Below, in pieces: positions 1 to 7,171 of a DNA stretch of 10,573 nucleotides. A program made the translations under genes and the position numbers. The stretch comes from an uncultured Candidatus Midichloriaceae bacterium (lineage in GTDB: Bacteria > Pseudomonadota > Alphaproteobacteria > Rickettsiales > Midichloriaceae): NCBI GenBank assembly GCA_905479795.1, contig CAJQNX010000053.1, positions 1 to 10,573 of the forward strand. Direction: 5' to 3'. The number at the start of each line of letters is the position of its first letter. Positions within the stretch are counted from its first letter, which is position 1. The notes beneath the pieces are model-generated. The model saw only the letters and a list, made by a program, of their open reading frames with translations. It was not told where the DNA came from and did no database searches.

Positions 1-55
1 TGATGACTTCAAACTAGTTGTTAAAAACTTAAAAAAGCATCTTGAAGCTTCCTAA
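1..55 (+). CDS. Possible C-terminal end of an unidentified plus-strand gene (partial)
   Basis: Reading from base 2, the plus strand is open for 17 codons and ends at TAA (53-55), giving the tail DDFKLVVKNLKKHLEAS. The other two plus frames carry stops here. The lysine-rich amphipathic tail is plausible as the end of a protein, but 17 open codons is short enough to arise by chance. If real, the gene converges on grxD and the two stop codons overlap (52-55). No family can be assigned from so little. Confidence 0.3.
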   Translation, partial: DDFKLVVKNLKKHLEAS

Positions 56-372
56 TTTTTGTCATGAGATAGTAGTTTTTGCAATTCTCCATTTTTATAC
101 ATATCCTGAATTATGTCACAACCACCAACAAATTCTTGATCAATATATAGTTGAGGAATGGTAGGCCAATCAGAATACTCTTTTATACCCTGTCTTAGCT
201 CATCACTATCTAATATGTTTATTCCTAAAAATTCAACTTTAAGAATATTTAAAATGTTTGCAGCAGCTGCAGAAAATCCACACATCGGCATCTCAGGAGT
301 ACCCTTCATAAATAAAACTACTTTATTGTCTTCGATGATTTTTTTAATTTGATTTTGTATATCCTGGTTCAT
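52..372 (-). CDS. grxD: Monothiol glutaredoxin, Grx4/GrxD type (CGFS)
   Basis: A 106-residue single-domain monothiol glutaredoxin, the usual size for bacterial GrxD. Visible hallmarks are the K23-G24-T25 stretch before the active site, the CGFS motif at residues 31-34, the WP-TIPQ segment at 69-74 that forms the cis-proline glutathione site, and GGCD at 83-86. CGFS glutaredoxins bind a glutathione-ligated [2Fe-2S] cluster as homodimers or as heterodimers with BolA proteins, and pass clusters to apo-proteins in the cytosol. The gene lies 11 bases downstream of bolA on the same strand, which matches the known Grx4-BolA partnership. No Shine-Dalgarno is evident before the ATG, so translation may be coupled to bolA. 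The family call is very secure; the cluster-delivery role is inferred from the family. Confidence 0.96.
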   Translation of the reverse strand: MNQDIQNQIKKIIEDNKVVLFMKGTPEMPMCGFSAAAANILNILKVEFLGINILDSDELRQGIKEYSDWPTIPQLYIDQEFVGGCDIIQDMYKNGELQKLLSHDKN

Positions 373-383
373 AATTTATAATT

Positions 384-617
384 TTATTTTGTTTTAAAAG
401 TTTGAATAGAGAGTGCATGCAAATCAGTTCCTAAGCAATCTTTGAGAACTTTGTGCACTAATTTATGCTGTTCTACTTTAGAAATATTATTAAATTTTTC
501 AGAGGTGATTTTAACATTATAGTGGTTGCTATCACCCACTGTATCTACTAACTCAATTTTAGAATTCGGAAATCCTTGTAAAATTGTTTGATATAAAACG
601 TCATGATTAATGGGCAT
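384..617 (-). CDS. bolA: BolA/IbaG family protein
   Basis: A 77-residue BolA-fold protein, at the short end of the family and close to the IbaG/YrbA type. Family marks are the GDSNHYNV segment with His32, the basic helix KVEQHKLVHKVL (residues 47-58), and the C-terminal histidine at position 67 in LHALSIQTF. That histidine normally ligates the cluster shared with a CGFS glutaredoxin. The ATG is one base after the efp stop codon, and grxD begins 11 bases after this gene, so efp-bolA-grxD is probably one transcript. The likely role is partner of the adjacent GrxD in Fe-S trafficking or iron sensing. Whether it also acts as a transcription regulator, as reported for E. coli BolA, cannot be judged. 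The symbol could equally be ibaG. Confidence 0.93.
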   Translation of the reverse strand: MPINHDVLYQTILQGFPNSKIELVDTVGDSNHYNVKITSEKFNNISKVEQHKLVHKVLKDCLGTDLHALSIQTFKTK

Positions 618-618
618 G

Positions 619-1182
619 TTATTTCGCTCTTTCTAAATATTTTAATTCTTTGATATCTACAATTACCGTATCTCCCTCATTTATAAAAGGGGGAACCATA
701 ATTCTTACTCCATTTTCTAGGGTAGCAGGTTTATATGATGATGTAGAAGTTTGACCTTTCACTACTGGTTCACATTCTTTAATTATGACCTCAGCTGATG
801 TTGGTAAATATATAAGTAATGACTCATTGTCATATGTTTCTAAGGTTACTTCCATACCTTCTTTTAAAAATGGAAGTTGCTCTCCAACAAGAGACTTATC
901 AACACTTTTTTGTTCAAAATTTTCTTGATCCATCAGCACCAAAAAATTACCTTCCTCATATAGAAATTGATAGCGTTGCTGGTCTAATCTTATTTTTTCT
1001 ACATCTTCAGTGCTTCTGAATCTATGATTCATTTTAGTGCCAGTTTTGATGTCTTTCATTTCTAATTGAATATATGCCCCACCTTTTCCTGGCTGAGTAT
1101 GCATAGTTTTTAGTATTACTAAATACTTGTTATCATGCGAGATAACGTTACCTATTTTTATATCATTAGCACTTATTTTCAT
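619..1182 (-). CDS. efp: Translation elongation factor P
   Basis: EF-P of 187 residues, normal full length. It has the three expected domains: an N-terminal KOW-like domain (about 1-63), a central OB domain (about 65-128) and a C-terminal OB domain (about 130-187). The tip loop carries PGKGGAY with Lys33, the equivalent of the modified Lys34 of E. coli. EF-P enters the ribosomal E site and stimulates peptide-bond formation at polyproline stretches. Lys33 implies beta-lysylation by an EpmA/EpmB-type system or an unmodified form; the modifying genes are not in the window. The start lies 12 bases after a weak TAGG. A sigma-70-like promoter is proposed just upstream, overlapping the end of terC. 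bolA follows after one base. Confidence 0.97.
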   Translation of the reverse strand: MKISANDIKIGNVISHDNKYLVILKTMHTQPGKGGAYIQLEMKDIKTGTKMNHRFRSTEDVEKIRLDQQRYQFLYEEGNFLVLMDQENFEQKSVDKSLVGEQLPFLKEGMEVTLETYDNESLLIYLPTSAEVIIKECEPVVKGQTSTSSYKPATLENGVRIMVPPFINEGDTVIVDIKELKYLERAK

Positions 1183-1211
1183 TTTTAAACCTAAAAATAT
1201 TCGTTGTTTTT

Positions 1212-1239
1212 ATAATAAATTTTCTCATTCACTGTTCAA
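1212..1239 (-). promoter_or_regulatory. Candidate promoter of the efp-bolA-grxD operon
   Basis: On the minus strand TTGAAC (1239-1234) is followed after 16 bases by TATTAT (1217-1212). These match the sigma-70 consensus at four and five of six positions. Transcription would start near 1205, giving a leader of about 23 bases to the efp ATG. The -35 box lies inside the last codons of terC. Such matches are frequent in AT-rich DNA, so this is a candidate supported mainly by its position and spacing. Confidence 0.4.
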
Positions 1240-2152
1240 TTGCAGGCTTTTTTATTATTGAAAGCATTATAGAGCAAAATATAAAGAGGACAATTATTAA
1301 TATTGAAATATAATTTGAAAAATGAAGGCCAAAAAACCCTAATATCATTTTTAATCCAATATATATAAGCATATATCCAATTCCATGCTTTAAATATCTA
1401 TACTTTTGAACGGCATTTGACATGACAAAATACATCGATCGTAATCCTAAAACAGCTAATATATTCGAACTAAATGCTATGAATGGCTCTTTAGTTATTG
1501 CAAGAACAGCTGGAACAGAATCTAAAGCAAATATAATGTCAGCTTTTTCTATCACTAAAAGAGAGAGTGCAAGCGGAGTGATGAAGAATTTATTATTTTT
1601 ACGAAAAAACAACTCTCCATTTCTAGAGTCTTTACTATAATTAAAGTATTTTTTTGCAAATTTTAAAATCAAACTATTATCAAATGAGCTTGAGTTAGTA
1701 CCACTCATATGGGGTAATTTATAACCACTATAAATCAATAACAATCCAAATGGTAAAAATATCCATTCAAACATATGAATGATATATATGCCAAATGTAA
1801 TCATAATTAATCTAAACACTATGGCACTTAAGACCCCTATAAATAACACCTTGTGTTGATGCTTATCCTCGATATTGAAATATTTAAATATGATTATGAA
1901 AATAAATACATTATCAATACTCAGAGATAGTTCTATGCTATAAGCCGTAATAAATTCCACTGCTATATCAATCCCAGCATGAAAATATATTAGCAATCCC
2001 ACTAACATTGCCAATGCTACCCAAAGAATTGATAGAAGCATTGCGCTTTTAATACTTAATTTTTTTGAATTCCTGAGTGAAATCCCAAGATCAATGAAAA
2101 CTGATATAAGTATAACTGTTATTAAAAAAATCCAACTGTAATTTGGAAACAT
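1229..2152 (-). CDS. terC: TerC family integral membrane protein
   Basis: A 307-residue polytopic membrane protein of the TerC/Alx family, with about nine hydrophobic segments (approximately 5-24, 37-58, 64-90, 101-121, 127-143, 190-212, 227-250, 257-275 and 280-300). The two paired acidic membrane motifs that define the family are present: IELSLSIDNVF with E74 and D80, and EKADIIFALDSVPA with E202, D205 and D211. Relatives are linked to tellurite resistance and, in E. coli Alx and related proteins, to manganese export; the substrate here is not proven. The gene starts 68 bases after dnaK. Its ATG directly follows the U-tract of a hairpin, with no Shine-Dalgarno visible. The next internal Met (38) would remove the first membrane segment, so the listed start is preferred. 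Confidence 0.93.
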   Translation of the reverse strand: MFPNYSWIFLITVILISVFIDLGISLRNSKKLSIKSAMLLSILWVALAMLVGLLIYFHAGIDIAVEFITAYSIELSLSIDNVFIFIIIFKYFNIEDKHQHKVLFIGVLSAIVFRLIMITFGIYIIHMFEWIFLPFGLLLIYSGYKLPHMSGTNSSSFDNSLILKFAKKYFNYSKDSRNGELFFRKNNKFFITPLALSLLVIEKADIIFALDSVPAVLAITKEPFIAFSSNILAVLGLRSMYFVMSNAVQKYRYLKHGIGYMLIYIGLKMILGFFGLHFSNYISILIIVLFIFCSIMLSIIKKPAIEQ

Positions 2153-2211
2153 AAAAAAGCTAGTTACAAACCATTAATTTATTATATCAATATAGTATTT
2201 ATAACTAGCTT
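2153..2211 (-). terminator. Hairpin plus U-tract after dnaK, intrinsic terminator candidate
   Basis: Inverted arms at 2157-2170 and 2198-2211 match at 13 of 14 positions. In the minus-strand RNA the odd pair is a G-U wobble, so a continuous 14-pair stem can form around a 27-base loop. The descending arm runs into six T (2158-2153), the expected terminator layout, 9 bases after the dnaK stop codon. The stem is AT-rich and the loop long, so efficiency may be partial. The T-run ends at the terC ATG. Confidence 0.6.
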
Positions 2212-2218
2212 AAGCCAA
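2189..2218 (-). promoter_or_regulatory. Possible terC promoter within the hairpin loop
   Basis: Minus-strand TTGGCT (2218-2213) and TATATT (2194-2189) are 18 bases apart, with four and five of six consensus matches. The start point would be near 2182, downstream of the first hairpin arm, so a transcript from here could not form the terminator stem and could read terC with a leader of about 30 bases. This would explain how terC is expressed behind a terminator. It is an inference from weak motif matches. Confidence 0.3.
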
Positions 2219-2220
2219 TG

Positions 2221-4143
2221 TTATTTAGAATCTTTATCCTTTTCATCACTTACTTCTTCATATTCAGCATCAACAACTTTTTCTTCTTCGCTGCTATTGC
2301 TATTTTCTGCTGAAGCATTATTTTCGGTAGGAGGTTGTTGTTCGCTACCATAAATCTGTTGACCAATTTTCATTGATGCTTGAGTTAGGCTTTCAACTTT
2401 ACTATTAATTTCATCTAGGTCTTCTGATTCAAGAACAGATCTTAACTCCTTAATAATATTTTCAACTTCCTCCTTATCTGCTGATGAAATTTTATCACCA
2501 TGCTCTTTTAAACTTTTTTCGGTAGAGTGTATTAGGGAGTCAGCTTTATTTCTAGCCTCTACTAGTGCTTTTTTCTCCTCATCTTTACCAGCATTTTCTT
2601 CTGCATCTTTAACCATTTGTGCAATTTCATCATCTGATAAGCCACCTGAAGACTGTATGGTAATTTTTTGCTCTTTGCCTGTTCCTTTATCTTTTGCTGA
2701 TACATGGAGTATACCGTTAGCATCAACATCAAATGTTACTTCGATTTGCGCCATGCCTCTTGGAGCAGGTGCTATACCCTCAAGATTAAACTGTCCCAAT
2801 AGCTTATTATCAGTTGCCATTTTTCTTTCTCCTTGGAACACTCTAATTGTAACGGCAGATTGATTGTCTTCTGCAGTAGAGAATATTTGGCTTTTTTTAG
2901 TTGGAATTGTGCTATTTCTCTCTATAAGAGGTGTTAATATTCCACCCATAGTTTCTATACCTATTGTAAGAGGTGTCACATCAAGTAAAACTACGTCCTT
3001 CATATCGCCACTTAGTACAGCGCCTTGAACAGCAGCTCCAATTGCTACTACTTCATCAGGATTCACACCTTTATGTGGCTCTTTTCCAAAAAAATCCTTA
3101 ACTCTTTGTATAACCTTAGGCATTCTTGTCATGCCTCCAACTAATATTACGTCATCAATATCAGAAGCCGAAAGACCCGCATCTTTTAAAGCAGCTTTAC
3201 ATGGCTCGATACTTCTTGTGATTAAATCCTCAACTAGGCTTTCAAATTTAGCTCTTGTTATTTTGATGTTCAAGTGCTTTGGACCAGATGCATCAGCCGT
3301 TATATAAGGTAAATTAACGTCTGTTTCCATTGAATTAGAAAGTTCAATTTTTGCTTTTTCTGCAGCTTCCTTTAATCTTTGAAGTGCTAAAGGATCTTTC
3401 ATTAAATCCATTCCCTCAGTTTTCTTAAACTCATCACATAAATATTGTAATACTTTAAGATCAAAGTCTTCTCCTCCTAAGAATGTATCTCCATTCGTTG
3501 ATTTTACTTCAAATATACCATCGCCAATTTCAAGAACTGAAACATCAAATGTGCCTCCACCAAGATCGTATACAGCTATTACTTTACTTTCAGATTTATC
3601 AAGCCCATATGCAAGTGCGGCAGCTGTTGGCTCATTAATAATTCTGAGTACTTCTAGACCTGCAATTTTACCAGCATCCTTTGTAGCTTGCCTTTGTGAA
3701 TCGTTGAAGTGAGCAGGTACTGTAATTACAGCTTTTGTTACTTTTTCTCCTAAGTAATTTTCAGCCGTTTCTTTCATTTTTTCAAGAATCATTGCGCTAA
3801 TTTGGCTCGGAGCATAATCTTTATCAGCAATTTTTACCCAAGCATCTTTATTTTTGGCTTGCATTAATGAATAAGAAACTTTTTTTGCTAATTCTTTAGT
3901 TTTTGGATCTGAAAAAGTTCTACCTATAAGTCTTTTTACTGCAAATATAGTGTTTTTAGGGTTGGTTACGGCTTGTCTTTTTGCTGATTGACCAACTAAT
4001 TTCTCACCTTTTTCAGTAAATGCAACTACTGAAGGGGTGGTTCTTATGCCCTCTGAATTTTCTATGACCTTTGGATTTTTGCCATCCATTATGGCTACAC
4101 ATGAATTTGTAGTACCTAAGTCTATGCCAATTGTCTTGCTCAT
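2221..4143 (-). CDS. dnaK: Molecular chaperone DnaK (Hsp70)
   Basis: Complete 640-residue DnaK. The N-terminal ATPase domain (about 1-383) shows GIDLGTTNSCVA at 6-17, catalytic Lys70 in AVKRLIGR, Glu171 in NEPTAAALAYG, the phosphate-2 loop DLGGGTFDVS at 193-202 with Thr198, and GGMTRMP at 336-342. The hydrophobic linker VVLLDVTPL (384-392) leads to the substrate-binding domain and a helical lid. The tail is rich in Asn, Ser and Glu and ends in a variant of the usual EVVDAEFEEV signature. It folds nascent and stress-damaged cytosolic proteins with DnaJ and GrpE. Neither partner is adjacent: terC follows instead of the common dnaK-dnaJ order. No CIRCE-like inverted repeat or convincing heat-shock promoter was seen upstream, and there is no clear Shine-Dalgarno. 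Confidence 0.99.
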   Translation of the reverse strand: MSKTIGIDLGTTNSCVAIMDGKNPKVIENSEGIRTTPSVVAFTEKGEKLVGQSAKRQAVTNPKNTIFAVKRLIGRTFSDPKTKELAKKVSYSLMQAKNKDAWVKIADKDYAPSQISAMILEKMKETAENYLGEKVTKAVITVPAHFNDSQRQATKDAGKIAGLEVLRIINEPTAAALAYGLDKSESKVIAVYDLGGGTFDVSVLEIGDGIFEVKSTNGDTFLGGEDFDLKVLQYLCDEFKKTEGMDLMKDPLALQRLKEAAEKAKIELSNSMETDVNLPYITADASGPKHLNIKITRAKFESLVEDLITRSIEPCKAALKDAGLSASDIDDVILVGGMTRMPKVIQRVKDFFGKEPHKGVNPDEVVAIGAAVQGAVLSGDMKDVVLLDVTPLTIGIETMGGILTPLIERNSTIPTKKSQIFSTAEDNQSAVTIRVFQGERKMATDNKLLGQFNLEGIAPAPRGMAQIEVTFDVDANGILHVSAKDKGTGKEQKITIQSSGGLSDDEIAQMVKDAEENAGKDEEKKALVEARNKADSLIHSTEKSLKEHGDKISSADKEEVENIIKELRSVLESEDLDEINSKVESLTQASMKIGQQIYGSEQQPPTENNASAENSNSSEEEKVVDAEYEEVSDEKDKDSK

Positions 4144-4174
4144 CGTGTTATAATATTTTGTTAACTTTCGTAAC

Positions 4175-4204
4175 TATATATAATAACAATTTTTTTTAGA
4201 ACAA
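4175..4204 (-). promoter_or_regulatory. Weak candidate promoter for dnaK
   Basis: The 63-base gap between the MFS gene and dnaK contains, on the minus strand, TTGTTC (4204-4199) and an AT repeat offering TATATA (4180-4175) about 18 bases later. Matches are only three and four of six. A second box, TATAAC (4152-4147), ends four bases before the ATG and would give a leaderless message. Neither is convincing alone; the short gap suggests that a promoter or read-through from the MFS gene lies here. Confidence 0.2.
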
Positions 4205-4206
4205 GA

Positions 4207-5460
4207 TCAGGCAACAATTTTTTTCGTTCTTTTTTCAAAAATTACCAAGATACTATAACCCAATATCGCAATTGCTAAGCTGATTGGTAATACCATTAAG
4301 GCATTATACAGGTTGTCAGAACTATAGATGGGATTGCCAAGAATATTATATTTTCCGTCCCAAACGTACTGTAAAACCTTGCCTATAACTCTATGGAAAA
4401 AATAACCAAAACTCATCATAATCATGTTTGTTATTGCTGATATAAAGGTGGCATGTTCAACATGAACAAGGGCAATTGATTTTGCTATTACAATTAGCTG
4501 ATAAGCGCAAAAGAATCCTATTATGAAAAGTAAAATTTTAAAAGCGATAGGACTTTCTATAAATCCACTTAGCATAATTATAAAACAACTGAGCATAACA
4601 ATTCCACTGACAATGATTATGCCATAATACGATTTTGTTTTTTCAAAAATATATCCCATTACCATAAGTCCAGCTGCCATACCTATTAATGCTAATTGGG
4701 TTATATTACTAGCTTGTTCATTGGTAAAATTATGCACTATCTTTAAATATGGGTTGCACCATGCATCTACAAAGCCTTCTAAAGGTCCTATCATTAAACC
4801 GCCTAAAGCACTTATTAATAAAACAGTTTTATTAGAAAACAAGTATTTAAAATCATTAATAACGACTGAAAAACTAAATTTTGATCTAGTTTTTGTGTTT
4901 GTATTTGGTATTGCCATATAGCTAAAGATAGCTAGTAAAACTCCAAAAACTATTATGTAATTCAATGTTTCCACAAATCCTAAGTATGAAATAAGTTGAG
5001 AAAGGGGACCCATGCCAAATACAGAGCCTAATAATCCAGCAGTAACCATCCATCCAAGCATTCTTGGAAATCTCTCTTCACCAAAACCCAATCTTAGCAA
5101 TGTAAATGCACCTACTGCTGCTCCTGATGAACCCACACCCGCTAACAATCTGCCATATGTGGTAATTGCAAAATTATCAATATAAGCCAGTGGTACAAAC
5201 CCAAGCACAGCCAAAAGTATGCATATAGGTATTATCTTTTTCGCATTAAAATGATCTAACGCTATACCTAGTGGAATGTGCATCACAACATAACCTACGT
5301 AGTATATACCTGCATAATGTCCTATCTGGTTAGCATCTACATGGTATTTGCCCATTATATCATCCATTATTATATTTGGAATGTTCTTTATAATAGTTTG
5401 ATATGCGTAAAATAATGCTAGTGCTAACCATGTAGACCAAGCAACTAATAGTGATGACAT
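4207..5460 (-). CDS. Major facilitator superfamily transporter, substrate unknown
   Basis: A 417-residue inner-membrane carrier with about twelve hydrophobic segments in two halves, joined by a polar loop near residues 186-210, the standard MFS layout. Cytoplasmic loop 2-3 carries a motif-A-like sequence, GIALDHFNAKK (65-75, with Asp69). Segment 4 has the YGRLLAGVGSSGAAVG pattern with Arg104, resembling motif B of proton- or organophosphate-coupled carriers. Related proteins in intracellular bacteria are often labelled sugar-phosphate or metabolite permeases, but nothing here fixes the substrate, and the direction of transport is open. The gene diverges from ppa across 123 bases and is followed after 63 bases by dnaK. 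The start ATG is preceded only by AT-rich sequence. Confidence 0.9.
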   Translation of the reverse strand: MSSLLVAWSTWLALALFYAYQTIIKNIPNIIMDDIMGKYHVDANQIGHYAGIYYVGYVVMHIPLGIALDHFNAKKIIPICILLAVLGFVPLAYIDNFAITTYGRLLAGVGSSGAAVGAFTLLRLGFGEERFPRMLGWMVTAGLLGSVFGMGPLSQLISYLGFVETLNYIIVFGVLLAIFSYMAIPNTNTKTRSKFSFSVVINDFKYLFSNKTVLLISALGGLMIGPLEGFVDAWCNPYLKIVHNFTNEQASNITQLALIGMAAGLMVMGYIFEKTKSYYGIIIVSGIVMLSCFIIMLSGFIESPIAFKILLFIIGFFCAYQLIVIAKSIALVHVEHATFISAITNMIMMSFGYFFHRVIGKVLQYVWDGKYNILGNPIYSSDNLYNALMVLPISLAIAILGYSILVIFEKRTKKIVA

Positions 5461-5493
5461 TTAAATTTTCTTATGTGTTTAACTAACTGCAGA

Positions 5494-5521
5494 ATACTAA
5501 GTGTTTTTGATAAAATTACAA
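5494..5521 (-). promoter_or_regulatory. Candidate promoter of the MFS transporter gene
   Basis: In the divergent region between the MFS gene and ppa, minus-strand TTGTAA (5521-5516) and TAGTAT (5499-5494) are 16 bases apart, each matching the sigma-70 consensus at four of six positions. The predicted start near 5487 leaves a leader of about 27 bases. I found no equally spaced pair for ppa in the same 123 bases, although TATAAA occurs about 20 bases before its ATG. Confidence 0.33.
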
Positions 5522-5583
5522 GTATTTTCTTTACTTTTAGGGCGTTAATTGTTAGCTATTTATAAAAACGGGTTACTTAGTAT

Positions 5584-6120
5584 ATGAAATATTCGAGCAT
5601 CAAAATTGGCGAAAATTGTCCCAAAGAAGTTAACGTAGTTATTGAAATTTCAATGAATTCAGATCCTATAAAGTATGAATTTGATAAAGATATAGAAGCC
5701 ATGGTCGTTGATAGATTTATGCAATCGAGTATGCAATATCCATGTAATTACGGATTTGTTCCTCATACGCTATCAGGTGATGGAGATCCCGTTGATATGT
5801 TAGTGTATACTAACTATCCAATTGCTATTCAATCTGTTATACTTGTTAAGCCAATAGGTGTATTGCTCACTGAAGATGAAAAAGGCTTGGATGAGAAGAT
5901 ATTGGCGGTTCCAACTAACAAAATTGACCCATATTTTAAAAATATTAATAATTATACAGATTTACCAGAGATATTGATTAAAAAAATAGCACATTTTTTT
6001 GAAAGATATAAAGATCTTGAAGACGGTAAATGGGTTAAGGTTGGTGGATGGAAAGATTTTGATCACGCTCAAAAGTTAATCCAAGTCGCAATTGATAGAT
6101 ATAATGATGAAAAAAACTAA
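5584..6120 (+). CDS. ppa: Inorganic pyrophosphatase (family I, soluble)
   Basis: A 178-residue family I pyrophosphatase, the size of the E. coli subunit. The metal-binding signature DGDPVDML is present with Asp66, Asp68 and Asp71. Other active-site residues sit where the family expects them: Glu21 and Lys30 in the first strands, Arg44, Tyr56, Asp103 in GLDEKILAVP, and Tyr142-Lys143 in the C-terminal helix region. It hydrolyses pyrophosphate released by nucleic-acid, tRNA-charging and lipid synthesis, in the cytosol and with Mg2+. The first ATG gives the family's normal N-terminus. trhO follows after 11 bases on the same strand, so the two are probably cotranscribed. Nothing unusual is seen in the protein. 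Confidence 0.98.
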   Translation: MKYSSIKIGENCPKEVNVVIEISMNSDPIKYEFDKDIEAMVVDRFMQSSMQYPCNYGFVPHTLSGDGDPVDMLVYTNYPIAIQSVILVKPIGVLLTEDEKGLDEKILAVPTNKIDPYFKNINNYTDLPEILIKKIAHFFERYKDLEDGKWVKVGGWKDFDHAQKLIQVAIDRYNDEKN

Positions 6121-6131
6121 TAAATCGTGCT

Positions 6132-6833
6132 ATGGCAAAATATAAAATTATTTCTTTTTATAAATTCATAAATTTAGAGGATACACAGTTTTTAAAAACT
6201 GAGTTGCTTAATTTCTGCAATCAGCATGATATTAAAGGCACTATTATCGTAGCTAATGAAGGGATAAATTCAACTTTATCTGCCAATCAAGATTCAGTAG
6301 ACAAATTTTGCAAATATCTAAAAAGCTTCGATTTTTTGAATGACATAGAATTTAAAATAAGTTTTTCTGAAATTAGACCATTCAAAAAACTGAAGGTAAA
6401 ACTAAAGAAAGAAATAGTAACATTTGATATAGAAGAATTAGATTTATCTAAAAAAGGTGCTTATTTAAACCCTAAAGAGTGGGATGCACTTATAAAAAAG
6501 GATGATACCATAGTCATTGATGCGAGAAATTATTATGAATATGCTATGGGGACATTTAGAGGTGCAATCAACCCTCATATACATCATTTTACCGAACTAT
6601 CAAAATGGTTAAAAGGTCATTTAAAAGAAAGCGATAAGAAACAAAATGTGGCCATGTTTTGCACAGGGGGAATAAGATGCGAGAAATCCACGGCATATTT
6701 GAAACAATTGGGTTTTGAAAATGTATATCACCTAAAGGATGGAATCATCAAATATTTAGAAGATAATCAAAAAGATCCACATTCAACCTGGCAAGGAGAG
6801 TGTTTTGTTTTCGATGATAGAATTACTTACTAA
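6132..6833 (+). CDS. trhO: tRNA uridine(34) hydroxylase, rhodanese-domain TrhO (YceA family)
   Basis: A 233-residue protein with an N-terminal ferredoxin-like domain (about 1-95) and a rhodanese domain (about 115-215). The catalytic loop is MFCTGGIRCEKS, with Cys177 as the presumed active cysteine and Cys183 beside it. The family-typical segment WQGECFVFDDR follows at 220-230. TrhO makes 5-hydroxyuridine at the wobble base U34 of tRNAs using molecular oxygen, before carboxymethoxy modification. The protein ends soon after FDDR and lacks the cysteine-rich extension of the roughly 350-residue E. coli YceA; shorter forms are common in alphaproteobacteria. It lies 11 bases after ppa and no Shine-Dalgarno is seen. 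An older generic name is rhodanese-like UPF0176 protein. Confidence 0.93.
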   Translation: MAKYKIISFYKFINLEDTQFLKTELLNFCNQHDIKGTIIVANEGINSTLSANQDSVDKFCKYLKSFDFLNDIEFKISFSEIRPFKKLKVKLKKEIVTFDIEELDLSKKGAYLNPKEWDALIKKDDTIVIDARNYYEYAMGTFRGAINPHIHHFTELSKWLKGHLKESDKKQNVAMFCTGGIRCEKSTAYLKQLGFENVYHLKDGIIKYLEDNQKDPHSTWQGECFVFDDRITY

Positions 6834-6901
6834 AGTTAAAATAAAATTATATCTAAAGGTATTAGTTATGAGCTTTAAAAATAGTAAGATTCTTTAAAAT
6901 A

Positions 6902-6930
6902 TTGAATTTATCAATGGATAGTGTTACACT
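6902..6930 (+). promoter_or_regulatory. Promoter with overlapping palindrome before the small orphan gene
   Basis: TTGAAT (6902-6907) and TACACT (6925-6930) are exactly 17 bases apart, each matching the sigma-70 consensus at four of six positions. The -10 box is the right half of a perfect 5-base inverted repeat with one central base, AGTGT-T-ACACT (6920-6930), which could be a repressor site. The predicted start near 6937 leaves a leader of about 28 bases. This pair has better spacing than most AT-rich matches in the window. Confidence 0.42.
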
Positions 6931-6964
6931 CTGAGTATTAAAATACAAATAGGGGTTGGTGCTG

Positions 6965-7171
6965 ATGGGCGATCAAAAAAAGAAAATCCAATTTAGTGAA
7001 ATGGTTAATTATGAGAGTGTGAAAAATTTGTATGAACTGAATAATGAAAATCATAATTTGAGTATAGAATCCAGTATGATGTTAGAAGAATTTCGTAATA
7101 CTAATGAAAATCAAGGTCTTTTATCGGAGGATTTCCTTAAGTTAGTAAGACTAGATAGCACTATCTATTAA
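6965..7171 (+). CDS. Small acidic protein of unknown function
   Basis: An open frame of 68 residues, starting MGDQKKKIQFSEMV and ending LVRLDSTIY. The reading frame can also begin at TTG (6956) or GTG (6959), but the ATG at 6965 is chosen because AGGGG (6951-6955) lies 9 bases before it. This is one of the few clear Shine-Dalgarno sequences in the window. The protein is hydrophilic and acidic (12 Asp/Glu against 7 Lys/Arg), rich in Asn and Glu, with probable helices and neither a membrane segment nor a signal peptide. It has its own candidate promoter, and is convergent with mrp 77 bases away. No family is recognised. It could be a small regulator, a secreted peptide or an adaptor. The signals make a real gene likely, but the function is unknown. 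Confidence 0.65.
   Translation: MGDQKKKIQFSEMVNYESVKNLYELNNENHNLSIESSMMLEEFRNTNENQGLLSEDFLKLVRLDSTIY

Noticed and set aside
35..51. Small hairpin and T-run after grxD on the minus strand
   Set aside because: Only about five pairs including a wobble; too weak to call a terminator with confidence.
6868..6897. Nine-codon frame after AAAGG downstream of trhO
   Set aside because: Too short and without any supporting context; expected by chance.
6956..6964. TTG or GTG starts three and two codons before the orphan gene's ATG
   Set aside because: AGGGG at 6951-6955 would abut or almost touch these codons; the ATG at 6965 has the proper 9-base spacing.
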